Shown here: one piece after another, positions 23,800 through 32,331 of the stretch
How the letters are laid out: each line of letters starts with the position of its first letter
How positions within the stretch are numbered: position 1 is the stretch's first letter
Assembly (NCBI RefSeq): GCF_004365175.1
Contig: NZ_SOCE01000002.1
Location: 558,001-622,000 of the forward strand
Source: Kribbella voronezhensis
Lineage (GTDB): Bacteria > Actinomycetota > Actinomycetes > Propionibacteriales > Kribbellaceae
Direction of reading: 5' to 3'
DNA: 64,000 nucleotides
Made by a program: the position numbers and the translations under genes
The notes under the pieces: model-generated
Told to the model about the DNA's origin: nothing
Seen by the model: the letters and a program-made list of their open reading frames with translations, nothing else
Database searches by the model: none

Positions 23800-24558
23800 G
23801 TGACAGCTCCCGACGGACCGGCATCCTTCAGGCTCGCGTACGTCCCCGGGGTGACGCCCACCAAGTGGGTGCGGGTCTGGAACGAGCGGCTGCCCAGGGT
23901 GGCGCTCACCCTGATCGGCGTGACCGCCGCCGAAGCGGCCGACGTCGTACGGGCCGGTACGGCGGACGCCGGGCTGGTCCGGCTGCCGATCGACCGGACC
24001 GGGCTGAGCGCGATACCTCTCTATACGGAGACGACGGTGGTCGTCGTACCGAAGGATCACCTGGTGACCGCGGCCGACGAGGTGACCGTGGCGGACCTCG
24101 CCGACGAGTTCGTCCTGCATCCGCTCGACGACACCCTCGGCTGGGACGAACTGCCGGGCGAACCGGCGTTCGAGCGGCCGGCGACAACCGCCGCCGCGAT
24201 CGAACTGGTGGCGGCAGGCGCCGGCGTGCTCGTCGTACCGCAGTCGCTGGCGCGGTTGCATCATCGCAAGGACCTGACCTATCGGCCGGTCTCGGACGCG
24301 CCCGAGTCGCAGGTCGCGCTGACCTGGCCGGAGGCGGAAACCACCGGGCTGATGGAACAGTTCATCGGCATCGTTCGCGGGCGCAGCGTCAACAGCACGC
24401 GAGGGGCGACGGCGTCGGCACCGAAGTCGGACCCCAAGAAAAAGGCCGCCTCGGCGAAGAACCAGCCCGCCAAGAGCCAGGCTGCCAAGAATCAAGCTGC
24501 CAAGAAGCAGGCCGCCAAGCGGCAGCCTGCGCGGCGCGGCAAGCCGCGTGGTCGCTGA
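23800..24558 (+). CDS. LysR-type effector (periplasmic-binding-like) domain protein without HTH, with histone-like tail
   Basis: A 252-aa protein. Residues about 10-200 match the substrate-binding domain of LysR regulators (TPTKWVRVWNERLPRVALTLIGVTAAEAADVVRAGTADAGLVRLPID), but there is no N-terminal helix-turn-helix. From about residue 209 to the end it is a Lys/Ala/Gln-rich tail with AAK repeats ending RRGKPRGR, which resembles histone H1-like bacterial tails and could bind DNA without sequence preference. The start is GTG 23800. It is adjacent to and divergent from the DUF5997 gene, which has a possible HTH; the two may act together, which is inference. Confidence 0.75.
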   Translation: MTAPDGPASFRLAYVPGVTPTKWVRVWNERLPRVALTLIGVTAAEAADVVRAGTADAGLVRLPIDRTGLSAIPLYTETTVVVVPKDHLVTAADEVTVADLADEFVLHPLDDTLGWDELPGEPAFERPATTAAAIELVAAGAGVLVVPQSLARLHHRKDLTYRPVSDAPESQVALTWPEAETTGLMEQFIGIVRGRSVNSTRGATASAPKSDPKKKAASAKNQPAKSQAAKNQAAKKQAAKRQPARRGKPRGR

Positions 24559-24646
24559 GCTGAGAAGCCGCCACCGCTCCTGACTCGTTCCTGTCCGTCG
24601 CCGGCCCTATGCTGCCGGTGTCGGGCGCAATCGGCGAGGGGGAGCT

Positions 24647-25750
24647 GTGTTCGGATCGCAGGCACTGGAGACCGCCATCGGGCTGGCGCTGATGTTCTTC
24701 GTCATCGCGACCGCCTCGTCGGCGGTGGTCGAGTTCGTCTCCCGGCTGTTCGGGAAACGCTCGGCCGACCTGGAGAAGACCGTCAAGCACATGCTGGCCG
24801 GCCAGGACGTGGACGACACCGACGTCGCGAAAGCCTGGACGATGTTCGCCGGTACGTCGGTGTACGCGGCGGCGCGGGAGGGTGCGGGCAAGGCCCTGCT
24901 GACCCAGAAGCGCCGCCCGAGTTACCTGTCGGCGAAGGCGTTCGCCGATGCCACCCTGGAGATGATTGTCGAAGGCAACCGTCTGGTGGCGATGGACCAA
25001 CTGCCGGCCAATCTGCGGAAACGGCTGGATCCGCTGGTGCGGCAGACGCGAGGCGAGTTGGTGGAGATCAGGGCCGGACTGGAGTCGTGGTTCGACGAGA
25101 CGATGAGCCGGGCCGAGGGTGCCTACAAGAAGTGGGTGACCTTGCTGCTGTTCATCGTCGGGCTGGTGTTCGCGGTGGCGGGCAACGCGGCGACGACGAC
25201 TGTCGCGGACGACTTGTGGCACAACTCCGTAGTACGGCAGTCGGTGGTTGATGCCGCCGGTCAGGTGGCGGCGAACGGTCAGGCGGCCGATGAGCTCGAC
25301 TCCATCGCCAAGGCCACGTCGGCCATGCAGCAGTTCAGTCTGCCGGTCGGCTGGGACTCGCAGAGCCGGGCCGAGTGGCGGTCCGACAGTGCCTGGACCT
25401 GGCACCGTACGGCGACTGTCGCCGGATGGTTGCTGACTGCCCTCCTGGTCATGCTCGGTGGACCGTTCTGGTTCGACCTGTTGTCGAAGTTCGTCTCCCT
25501 GCGTTCCAGCGGGACGAAGCCGGTGCCGGCCGTGGACGACCACTCCTCGGCGTCCGTCAAACAACGCGCGATCAGAGAACTCAGTACGACGGGCCTGGTC
25601 GGGCTCCCCGCCGTCGACGTTCCCCAGTTCCTCGCGGCCGCTCTAGGAGTCGAACCGCCGACCGATCCGCCACCCACCGATTCGCCGCCCACCGATTCGC
25701 CGCCGGCCGAAGCGGCGGCGGCCGCCGAGGGGGCGGTCGCCCAGCCGTAG
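24647..25750 (+). CDS. Conserved membrane protein of unknown function
   Basis: A 367-aa protein with a hydrophobic N-terminal segment (about 8-30), a second at about 163-185 (KKWVTLLLFIVGLVFAVAG) and a third at about 265-285 (VAGWLLTALLVMLGGPFWFDLL). Between the first two lies a cytoplasmic-looking domain rich in charged helices; it belongs to a family of uncharacterised three-helix proteins found in actinobacteria and cyanobacteria (from memory of the pattern). The C-terminus is Pro/Thr/Ala-rich with PPTDSPPTDSPP repeats and merges into a DNA minisatellite whose first unit supplies the stop codon. GTG start with GAGGGGGA upstream. Confidence 0.7.
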   Translation: MFGSQALETAIGLALMFFVIATASSAVVEFVSRLFGKRSADLEKTVKHMLAGQDVDDTDVAKAWTMFAGTSVYAAAREGAGKALLTQKRRPSYLSAKAFADATLEMIVEGNRLVAMDQLPANLRKRLDPLVRQTRGELVEIRAGLESWFDETMSRAEGAYKKWVTLLLFIVGLVFAVAGNAATTTVADDLWHNSVVRQSVVDAAGQVAANGQAADELDSIAKATSAMQQFSLPVGWDSQSRAEWRSDSAWTWHRTATVAGWLLTALLVMLGGPFWFDLLSKFVSLRSSGTKPVPAVDDHSSASVKQRAIRELSTTGLVGLPAVDVPQFLAAALGVEPPTDPPPTDSPPTDSPPAEAAAAAEGAVAQP

Positions 25751-25829
25751 GTCGCCCAGCCGTAGGGCGCCCAGCCGTAGGTCGCCCAGCCGTAGGGCGC
25801 CCAGCCGTAGGTCGGTCGCCGAGCCGTAG
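25736..25829. repeat. 15-bp minisatellite, about 6 copies
   Basis: Units GTCGCCCAGCCGTAG or GGCGCCCAGCCGTAG run without gaps from 25736 to 25810 (five copies), then a sixth diverged copy ends at 25829. The TAG in unit 1 is the stop codon of the membrane-protein gene, and each following unit repeats VAQP-stop or GAQP-stop in frame. Slippage changes only the 3' untranslated length. Confidence 0.9.
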
Positions 25830-25953
25830 GTCAGTCGCTTGGATCGGATCGATCGCAATCCGTGGTCCGGCGGGCACCTGAAATCACCGCCGCATTATGT
25901 CAACTTCGGGCCGCTTGAGCGCATCTACCAAGTGTCTCTAAGGGGGGACAATC

Positions 25954-26565
25954 ATGAAGTCGATCCACCTCATCCACCGACCGAACCACCGACCGAACCA
26001 CAGACCGATCCGCCGACCTCTCCGAGCCGCCCTCGCCGTCCTGGCCGTCGCGGCCGTCCCGGCAGCCGCGGTCGCTGTGCCGGCCGTCGCCGACGCGACC
26101 ACCACCACGTGCCCCACCGGTTGGGGTTCATTGCCTGAGGCAAGTACCTATCGCGGCCTCGGTCAGCTGACGAACGTCCGAACCGGCCGGCACGACTGCT
26201 TCGACCGGATCGTGTTCGACGTCCGCGGCAAGCCGTCGTGGTTCCGCGTGCATTACGTGCCGAATGTCTACACCAGCGGGCAAGGGGCGCTCGTGCCGCT
26301 GCGTGGCGGCGCCAAGCTGGAGATCATCCTGTCGGTGCCCACCTACGACGACGCCGGCCACAGCACCTACAACCCGGCGAACATCGACGAACTGACCAAC
26401 GTCAGCGGCTTCCGGACCTTCCGGCAGGTCGCCTACGCGGGCAGCTTCGAAGGTGAGACCGCGATCGGCCTCGGCGTCCGCGCCCGCCTCCCGTTCCGGG
26501 TGTTCACTCTCACCGGCACGAACAACACCAGCCGCATCGTCGTGGACGTCGCCCACACCTGGTAG
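25954..26565 (+). CDS. Secreted AMIN-like domain protein
   Basis: A 203-aa exported protein. The start has an unusual basic N-region made of HRPNHRPNHRP repeats, then a hydrophobic core (RAALAVLAVAAVPAAAVAVPAVA) and a likely signal peptidase site near residue 48. The mature part (DCFDRIVFDVRGKPSWFRVHYVPNV ... GFRTFRQVAYAGSFEGETAIGLGVRARLPFRVFTLTGTNNTSRIVVDVAHTW) matches actinobacterial AMIN-like domain proteins, a beta-rich module thought to bind cell-wall components. A strong ribosome site (aaggggggac) precedes ATG 25954. A good terminator follows the gene. Confidence 0.8.
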   Translation: MKSIHLIHRPNHRPNHRPIRRPLRAALAVLAVAAVPAAAVAVPAVADATTTTCPTGWGSLPEASTYRGLGQLTNVRTGRHDCFDRIVFDVRGKPSWFRVHYVPNVYTSGQGALVPLRGGAKLEIILSVPTYDDAGHSTYNPANIDELTNVSGFRTFRQVAYAGSFEGETAIGLGVRARLPFRVFTLTGTNNTSRIVVDVAHTW

Positions 26566-26576
26566 TTCCCGTCCCC

Positions 26577-26609
26577 GGTCGGCACCTCCGGCAATCGGAG
26601 GCGCCGACC
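26577..26609 (+). terminator. Hairpin terminator after the AMIN-like gene
   Basis: ggtcggcacctccg pairs with cggaggcgccgacc (one internal mismatch pair) around a 5-nt loop, 12 bp after the stop codon. Confidence 0.75.
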
Positions 26610-26744
26610 GGCAGGCCGGCCTACCTGTCGGCCTGTCGGTCTGGCTGCCGAAAGATAACTACAGGCAGTTGCGGCTCGCGGTGAACTGTCGCCCGGCGGT
26701 CATCCGGTGTTGGATGGACGGGTCGACTATGTCAGGAGGAACTT

Positions 26745-27740
26745 GTGTCGCAACCGCTCAAGCTCGCGGTCCTGGGGTTCTGGCACGTTCACGCGAAGGA
26801 CTACGCCCAACAGACCGAGCAGCATCCCGGCACGGAACTGGTCGCCGTGTGGGACGACGACCGCGCACTCGGCCAGGCCGGCGCGGATCAGTTCGGCGTA
26901 CCGTACACCGATGATCTCGACGCGCTGCTGAGTCGCGAGGACCTCGACGGCGTCATCATCACGACGGCGACCAACGTGCACCGCGACCTGATGGTCAAGG
27001 CGGCGAACGCGGGCAAGCACATCTTCACCGAGAAGCTGCTCGCGCCGACCGTCGCCGAGGCGGAGGAGATCATCGCCGCCGCCGACGCCAACAACGTCAA
27101 GCTCGTGGTCTCGCTGCCCAGGCTCGCCCACGGTTACACCAAGGCGATCCAGGAGGTGCTCGACAGCGGCGAGCTCGGACAGCTCACGTACGGCCGCGTC
27201 CGGCTCTCCCACGATGGAGCCATCGCCAAGGACGGCGGATCCGACGGCTGGTTGCCCCGGCGCTTCTTCGACTCCGAGGCTGCCATCGGTGGCGCGCTGA
27301 CCGACCTCGGCTGTCACCCCGTCTACCTGCTCCAGCTCTTCCTCGGTGCCGACGCTGAAACCGTCAGCGCGACGTACCGGTCGGTGGCCGGCCGCGACCT
27401 GGAGGACAACGCGGTGGTGACGGTCGGGTACGCCGACCAGAAGATCGGCGTGATCGAGGCCGGATTCGCCAGCCCGAACCCGTTCACGATCGAGCTCTTC
27501 GGCACCGCCGGCAGCCTGACCTACACAGACGAAGGCAACGTACTGCGGGTCGCAGGCAAGGAACTTCCCGTGCCCGACCACAGCCAGGATCCCTTCGGCC
27601 AATGGGTCGGCCACATCACCGACGGCACCCGGGCCGACGACAACCTCGCCCGTGCCGTGGAACTGACCCGGATGGTCGTCGCCGCCAACGAGGCCGCCGC
27701 CACCGGCCGGACCGTCCCGTACGCCGGCCGCCAGGCCTGA
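26745..27740 (+). CDS. Gfo/Idh/MocA-family oxidoreductase
   Basis: A 331-aa NAD(P)-dependent sugar/inositol-type dehydrogenase. The N-terminal Rossmann domain starts LKLAVLGFWHVHAKDYAQQ, with the family motif EKLLAPTVAEAEEI (the EKP-like loop; Pro is Leu here) at about 95-108, and the C-terminal alpha/beta domain contains GGALTDLGCHPVYLLQLFLG with the conserved His in the active site. GTG 26745 has a strong AGGAGG site. It is followed by a second member of the same family, so the two likely act in one sugar or cyclitol pathway; the substrate is unknown. Confidence 0.88.
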   Translation: MSQPLKLAVLGFWHVHAKDYAQQTEQHPGTELVAVWDDDRALGQAGADQFGVPYTDDLDALLSREDLDGVIITTATNVHRDLMVKAANAGKHIFTEKLLAPTVAEAEEIIAAADANNVKLVVSLPRLAHGYTKAIQEVLDSGELGQLTYGRVRLSHDGAIAKDGGSDGWLPRRFFDSEAAIGGALTDLGCHPVYLLQLFLGADAETVSATYRSVAGRDLEDNAVVTVGYADQKIGVIEAGFASPNPFTIELFGTAGSLTYTDEGNVLRVAGKELPVPDHSQDPFGQWVGHITDGTRADDNLARAVELTRMVVAANEAAATGRTVPYAGRQA

Positions 27741-27774
27741 CCGTTCTCCCCACTCCACCTTCGAGGAGACCTCC

Positions 27775-28776
27775 ATGCCACAAATCAAAGTCGGCCTGAT
27801 CGGGGCCGGCGGAATCGCGTCCGCGCACATCAAGGGATACCGCGAGCACGCGGACAAGATCGGCGTCACCGCGGTGGCCGACGCGGTCCAGGAAACGGCC
27901 GTTGCCCGCGGCGCCGAGCTGGGCGCCACGCCGTACACGGACTATCGCCAGATGCTCGAGACCGAGGACCTCGACGCGGTCGACATCTGCCTGCCACATC
28001 ACCTGCACCAGGACGCCATCGTCGCCGCCGCCGAGGCGGGCAAGCACATCCTGTGCGAGAAGCCGCTCTGCCTCACCGCGGAAGAAGCCGCGGCCGTCCG
28101 TACGGCGGTCAGCGCGAACGGCGTGACGTTGATGTGCGCGCACAACCAGCTCTTCATGCCCGCCGTGGCCAAGGCCAAGGAACTGCTCGACGCCGGAACC
28201 CTGGGCACCGTCTACGAGGTGCGGACCACCGACAGCTTCTACAACGACTTCGACCCCGCGAACATGGGCTGGCGCGCCAGCACCAAGACGAGCGGTGGTG
28301 GCGAGCTGATCGATACCGGGTACCACCCGACGTACCTGATGCTGCACCTGGCCGGCGGCTCTCCGGTCGAGGCGACCGCGATGCTGTCCACCCATCGGCT
28401 GAAGTTCATGGAGGGCGAGGACTCCGCGCAGGTACTGATCAGGTTCGACAACGGCGTCGTCGGTCAACTGGTGACCAGTTGGGCTTATCAGCCGGCCGCC
28501 AGCACCGAGCGCTTCTCCGTCGTCGGTGAACTCGGTGCTCTGCACAGCGACGGCAGTTCCGTCACCACTCGGCTCCGCTCCGGTGAGACCACGACCATCG
28601 AGCTGGAACCGGTCGACACCTTCGTCGCCGAGATCGGCCACTTCGCCGACTCGCTGCTCGGCAAGACGCGCCCGCTGCACACCGAGGAGGAAGGCATCGC
28701 CGTTCTGGGCATCCTGCTCGCCGCCTACGAAGGGGCTCGCACCAAGACCATCGCGCCCGTGCTCCGAGTCGGTTGA
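27775..28776 (+). CDS. Gfo/Idh/MocA-family oxidoreductase
   Basis: A 333-aa dehydrogenase paralogue of the upstream gene. Visible are the cofactor motif GLIGAGGIASAHIKGY (about 6-21), the catalytic EKPLCLTAEEA motif near residue 97 and a C-terminal domain with GGGELIDTGYHPTYLMLHL. The canonical EKP lysine is intact here, unlike in the neighbour. ATG 27775 has GAGGAGA upstream. The 34-bp gap suggests one transcript with the preceding gene. Confidence 0.92.
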   Translation: MPQIKVGLIGAGGIASAHIKGYREHADKIGVTAVADAVQETAVARGAELGATPYTDYRQMLETEDLDAVDICLPHHLHQDAIVAAAEAGKHILCEKPLCLTAEEAAAVRTAVSANGVTLMCAHNQLFMPAVAKAKELLDAGTLGTVYEVRTTDSFYNDFDPANMGWRASTKTSGGGELIDTGYHPTYLMLHLAGGSPVEATAMLSTHRLKFMEGEDSAQVLIRFDNGVVGQLVTSWAYQPAASTERFSVVGELGALHSDGSSVTTRLRSGETTTIELEPVDTFVAEIGHFADSLLGKTRPLHTEEEGIAVLGILLAAYEGARTKTIAPVLRVG

Positions 28777-28798
28777 ACGAACGCGCGATAGTTGAGGC

Positions 28799-29590
28799 GT
28801 GACCAGCTCCACTGACAGCGCCGGGCAGGTGGACCGGGCGACAGCTGACAGCGTGCTGGTGAAGGAGGTCTGGCTGGTCCTTGCGCTGTCCCTCGGCGCA
28901 TCGGCCGTCTCGGCGTTGATTTCCTTCACCGGCGTGCTGACCTCCCATCACCCGATCGGTGACCAGACGGCGGTGATCGTCGGTTCCCGTGCGCCGGGAC
29001 GGCCGTGGCTCGACCTTGCCTGGCAGGTCTTCGCCATCGTGACCGCGCTGGTCCCCGTCGCGCTGGTCGCGCACCTGCTGGCGCGCGGTGGCGAGTCCCT
29101 GCGGACTCTGGGGTTCGACCGACGGGACGCCGTACGGGATCTCGGGCGTGGAGCGGCCGTGGCTGCTTGTGTGGGTGGCGTCGGTCTGGCGTTCTACCTC
29201 GCGGCGCATGCGTCAGGGGTGAATCTCGCGGTCGACCCGGCGCAACTGCCCGGCACGTGGTGGCGGGTGCCGGTGCTGATCGCGGTCGCGGCGCAGAACG
29301 CGGTACTGGAGGAGGTCATCGTCCTCGGGTACCTGACCCGTCGACTGGAGCAGCTGGGCTGGTCCTTCCGCCGCCGTACGACGGCGAGCGCCGTACTGCG
29401 TGGGTCGTACCACCTCTACCAAGGACTCGGTGGCTTCGCCGGGAACGTGGTGATGGGGGTGCTGTTCTGCCACCTCTATCGCCGGTGGGGCCGGGTGATG
29501 CCGTTGGTGGCCGCGCACACGCTGATCGACGTGGTCGCGCTGGTCGGCGCGACGTACCTGATCGGCAAGGTCGGCTGGCTACCTGGCTGA
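28799..29590 (+). CDS. CPBP-family intramembrane metalloprotease
   Basis: A 263-aa polytopic membrane protein of the CAAX protease/bacteriocin-processing (Abi) family. The three motifs are present: EEVIVLGYLTRR (the E-E-x-x-x-R-type motif, here with G-Y-L-x-R), HLYQGLGGF and AAHTLIDVVAL, which supply the glutamates and histidines for zinc. Bacterial members process peptides or act in self-immunity; the role here is unknown. GTG start at 28799, 22 bp after the second dehydrogenase. Its 3' end overlaps the convergent GAF-ANTAR gene by 12 bp. Confidence 0.88.
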   Translation: MTSSTDSAGQVDRATADSVLVKEVWLVLALSLGASAVSALISFTGVLTSHHPIGDQTAVIVGSRAPGRPWLDLAWQVFAIVTALVPVALVAHLLARGGESLRTLGFDRRDAVRDLGRGAAVAACVGGVGLAFYLAAHASGVNLAVDPAQLPGTWWRVPVLIAVAAQNAVLEEVIVLGYLTRRLEQLGWSFRRRTTASAVLRGSYHLYQGLGGFAGNVVMGVLFCHLYRRWGRVMPLVAAHTLIDVVALVGATYLIGKVGWLPG

Positions 29591-30307
29591 GCCGCCGTAG
29601 CTGTGCTGAGGCAGTTTGCGGGTGTCGATCAGCTGCTGGGCGACGTCGCGCAGCTTGACGTTGTTGTCCTGCGAGTAGCGGCGCAGGATCGCGAAGGCCC
29701 GGTCGCCGTCGACGTCGAAGCGCTCCATCAGGATGCCCATCGCCTGGCCGACGAGTTTGCGGGCGTCGACCGCGGACGTCATGGTCTCGTCGTGCCGCGC
29801 GGAGGCGACCGCGACGGCAGCGTGCCGCGCGAGGATGTGCGCGATCGCCTCGTCGTCCTCGCTGAACGCATCCGGAAAAGGGCTGTAGAGGCCCAGTACG
29901 CCGACCGTGCGGGTGGTGTCGTTACCGGTCAGCAGGGGAACGTCCAGCACACTGCGGACGCCCAGGCCGGCCACCTTGGCCGCCCATTCGGGCCAGCGGT
30001 TGTCGGCGCCGGTGTCCCGGATGAGCACGGTCCGGCGTTCACGCAAGGAGGTGACCAGCGGACCGATCGAGGAGTTGAGCTGCAGGTCGTACACATCGGC
30101 CACCACCGGATCGGTCACCGCGGCGACCTGCGGCTTGGAGCCTCTCGTATTGAGTGCGACACCGGCAAAGCTGCAGTTCAGGGCCTGGAGAGCGAACTGG
30201 ACGACGGCATCGATGGTCTCCTCGACGCCGTCGGCGTCGTGGAGCTCCAGGGACAGCCGGGCGAAGGTCTCCGCCATGTCGGCGGCGGCAGGGTCGAGCG
30301 GGGGCAT
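29579..30307 (-). CDS. GAF and ANTAR domain transcription antitermination regulator
   Basis: A 242-aa cytoplasmic protein with an N-terminal GAF sensor domain (about 20-165, including SIGPLVTSLRERRTVLIRDTGADNRWPEWAAKVAGLGVRSVLDVPLL) and a C-terminal ANTAR RNA-binding helical domain (VDARKLVGQAMGILMERFDVDGDRAFAILRRYSQDNNVKLRDVAQQLIDT). ANTAR proteins bind tandem stem-loops in leader RNAs and prevent termination. The target RNA is not known. It may be a monocistronic gene. Confidence 0.93.
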   Translation of the reverse strand: MPPLDPAAADMAETFARLSLELHDADGVEETIDAVVQFALQALNCSFAGVALNTRGSKPQVAAVTDPVVADVYDLQLNSSIGPLVTSLRERRTVLIRDTGADNRWPEWAAKVAGLGVRSVLDVPLLTGNDTTRTVGVLGLYSPFPDAFSEDDEAIAHILARHAAVAVASARHDETMTSAVDARKLVGQAMGILMERFDVDGDRAFAILRRYSQDNNVKLRDVAQQLIDTRKLPQHSYGGSAR

Positions 30308-30431
30308 AGAACGCTCCAGGCAGGCATCAGCACCAGGAGCACCCTCATCTCCGGAGTGATCCGGCTACAACGTAGTGCACCGCCCGGACATTGTCGTCGG
30401 CAGGGCGCGACACGCCCATCCGGCGAGACGC

Positions 30432-31298
30432 TCAGAGGAAGCCGCGAAGGGTGTCGACCAGCGCGCCGGGAGCCTGTTCGGCGACATGGTGGGTGGAGTC
30501 GATGCCGTGTCCGATGACCTGCGGGCACCATGGCCGCCAGATCGCCAGCGGGTCGCCGTACAGCTGTTCGAGGTCGTCCTTGGTCGACCAGAGCATCAGC
30601 ATCGGGCAGTCGATCTGCCGGCCGGCGGCGCGGTCCTCCTCTTCCGTGCGCCGGTCGATGCCGAGGCCGGCCCGGTAGTCCTCGACCATCCCGTGCACGG
30701 TGGCCGGGTCGCGGATGGCGGCCAGGAAGTCGGCGTGGTTCTCCGGGCCGAGCTGATCGGGGGAGTTGACCGTCCAGGCGTTGTACCAGGTCTCCGGATC
30801 GGCGCAGATCACCCGCTCGGCCGGTTTGGCGGTCTGGGCGAAGAAGAACCAGTGCCACCACTCGGTGGCGAACCGGGCACTGCACCGCTCCAGGTGCTCG
30901 ACGACCGGCAGCCCGTCCATCACCACCAGCTTGCTGACCCGGTCAGGATGGTCCATCGCGCTCCGGAAGGCGACCAGCGCGCCTCGGTCGTGGCCGACCA
31001 CGGAGTACGTCTCGTGGCCGAGAGCGGTCATCAGCCCGGCGACATCCGCCGCCATGGCTGCCTTCGAGTACTGCGTGTGCTCGTCGTCCGCCGCAGGCTT
31101 GCCCGACTGGCCGTAGCCGCGCAGATCCGGGCAGACCACGGTGTAGTCGCGGGCGAGTTCCGGCGCCACCTGGTACCACGTGGTGTGCGTCCGTGGATGC
31201 CCGTGCAGCAACACCACGGCCGGACCCGAACCGCCGTACCGGACTCGCAGGGTGACGTCGCCGACCTGGATCCGGTCCAGGGTGAATCCTTCGAACAT
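30432..31298 (-). CDS. Alpha/beta hydrolase, haloacetate dehalogenase type
   Basis: A 288-aa alpha/beta hydrolase. HGHPRTHTTW (about 33-42) is the oxyanion and halide region, CPDLRGYGQSGKP follows, and VGHDRGALVAFR places Asp104 as nucleophile; His271 (THHVAEQAPG) is the base. This pattern is that of haloacetate/fluoroacetate dehalogenases and related epoxide hydrolases. It is the last gene of a probable seven-gene leftward operon that starts with glutathione-type biosynthesis genes (gap 33 bp to the LLM gene). Confidence 0.85.
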   Translation of the reverse strand: MFEGFTLDRIQVGDVTLRVRYGGSGPAVVLLHGHPRTHTTWYQVAPELARDYTVVCPDLRGYGQSGKPAADDEHTQYSKAAMAADVAGLMTALGHETYSVVGHDRGALVAFRSAMDHPDRVSKLVVMDGLPVVEHLERCSARFATEWWHWFFFAQTAKPAERVICADPETWYNAWTVNSPDQLGPENHADFLAAIRDPATVHGMVEDYRAGLGIDRRTEEEDRAAGRQIDCPMLMLWSTKDDLEQLYGDPLAIWRPWCPQVIGHGIDSTHHVAEQAPGALVDTLRGFL

Positions 31299-31331
31299 GC
31301 TTCTCCTGGGGGTTCAGCGGCTCCTGCGGGT

Positions 31332-32294
31332 TCAGCGTCGGCGGAGCTCGGGGAGCACCTCGTCGCGGTACAGCTTCATCATGTCGACCGAGTGCGGGCC
31401 CATGTTCGCCACGTAGATCTCGTCGAAGCCGGCCTCGAGGTACGGCTGGAACGCCTTCAGATGATCGGCCGCGTTCGCGCCGGCCGTCACGGACTTCGCG
31501 GTCTGCTCCTTGGTGACGAGCTGGCTCGCCTGCTCGAAGTGCCGCGGCGACGGGAGCACCTGCGACAGCTCACCAGGCAGGCCCGAGTTCGCCCAGATCC
31601 GGTGCGCCTGCTCGATCCCTTCCTCCTCGGTCGGTGCGTAGCTGACCTTGAAGCCGACCTGGGTGGGCTTGTCACCGCCGCCGTTCTCGCGGAACCGCTT
31701 CAGCAGGTCGGAGTCCGGCGTGGTGGTGATGTAGCCGTCCGCGATCCGGGCCGCCACATCGGTTGCCTCCGGCCCGAATCCGGACATGTAGATCGGCACC
31801 GGCGCGTCCGGCCGGGTGTAGATCCGGGCGTTGTCGACGGTGTAGTGCTTACCGTGGTGACTGACGAAACCGTCCTCGGTCCACAGCCGGCGGATGATCT
31901 CGACGGCCTCCTCGAGCATCTCCAGGCGGACGTCGACCGTCGGCCAGGCGTCGCCGAAGATGTGCTCGTTCAGGGCCTCGCCGCTGCCGATCCCGAGCGC
32001 GAAGCGGCCGTTCAGCAGTACTGCGCTGGTCGCGGCGGCCTGCGCGATCACGGCCGGGTGGATCCGCACGGTCGGGCAGGTGACCGCGGTGGTGACGGGC
32101 AGCTCGCAGACCTGCGAGATCGCCCCGATCGTCGACCACACGAACGCGCTCTGGCCCTGCTCGTCGTTCCACGGGTGGTAGTGGTCGCTGATCCACAGCC
32201 CGTCGAAGCCGGCCTCCTCCGCGAGGCGCGCCTGTTCGATCAACTCGGCGGGCGTGTATTCCTCACTGGACAGGAAGTATCCGATCTTGGTCAT
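31332..32294 (-). CDS. LLM-class F420-dependent oxidoreductase
   Basis: A 320-aa luciferase-like TIM barrel. MTKIGYFLSSEEYTPAELIEQARLAEEAGFDGLWISDHYHPWNDEQGQSAFVWSTIGAI is characteristic of the actinobacterial group related to glucose-6-phosphate dehydrogenase (FGD-like, TIGR03557 type by memory). GIGSGEALNEHIFGD forms part of the phosphate-binding loop for F420. Substrate unknown. ATG 32294 is preferred; upstream codons show no homology. It sits between the GH13 gene (gap 37 bp) and the hydrolase gene, on one transcript. Confidence 0.88.
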   Translation of the reverse strand: MTKIGYFLSSEEYTPAELIEQARLAEEAGFDGLWISDHYHPWNDEQGQSAFVWSTIGAISQVCELPVTTAVTCPTVRIHPAVIAQAAATSAVLLNGRFALGIGSGEALNEHIFGDAWPTVDVRLEMLEEAVEIIRRLWTEDGFVSHHGKHYTVDNARIYTRPDAPVPIYMSGFGPEATDVAARIADGYITTTPDSDLLKRFRENGGGDKPTQVGFKVSYAPTEEEGIEQAHRIWANSGLPGELSQVLPSPRHFEQASQLVTKEQTAKSVTAGANAADHLKAFQPYLEAGFDEIYVANMGPHSVDMMKLYRDEVLPELRRR

Positions 32295-32331
32295 GGGCTG
32301 CCGGTGCCCGCCGGTCCGGCTCACAAACGCC

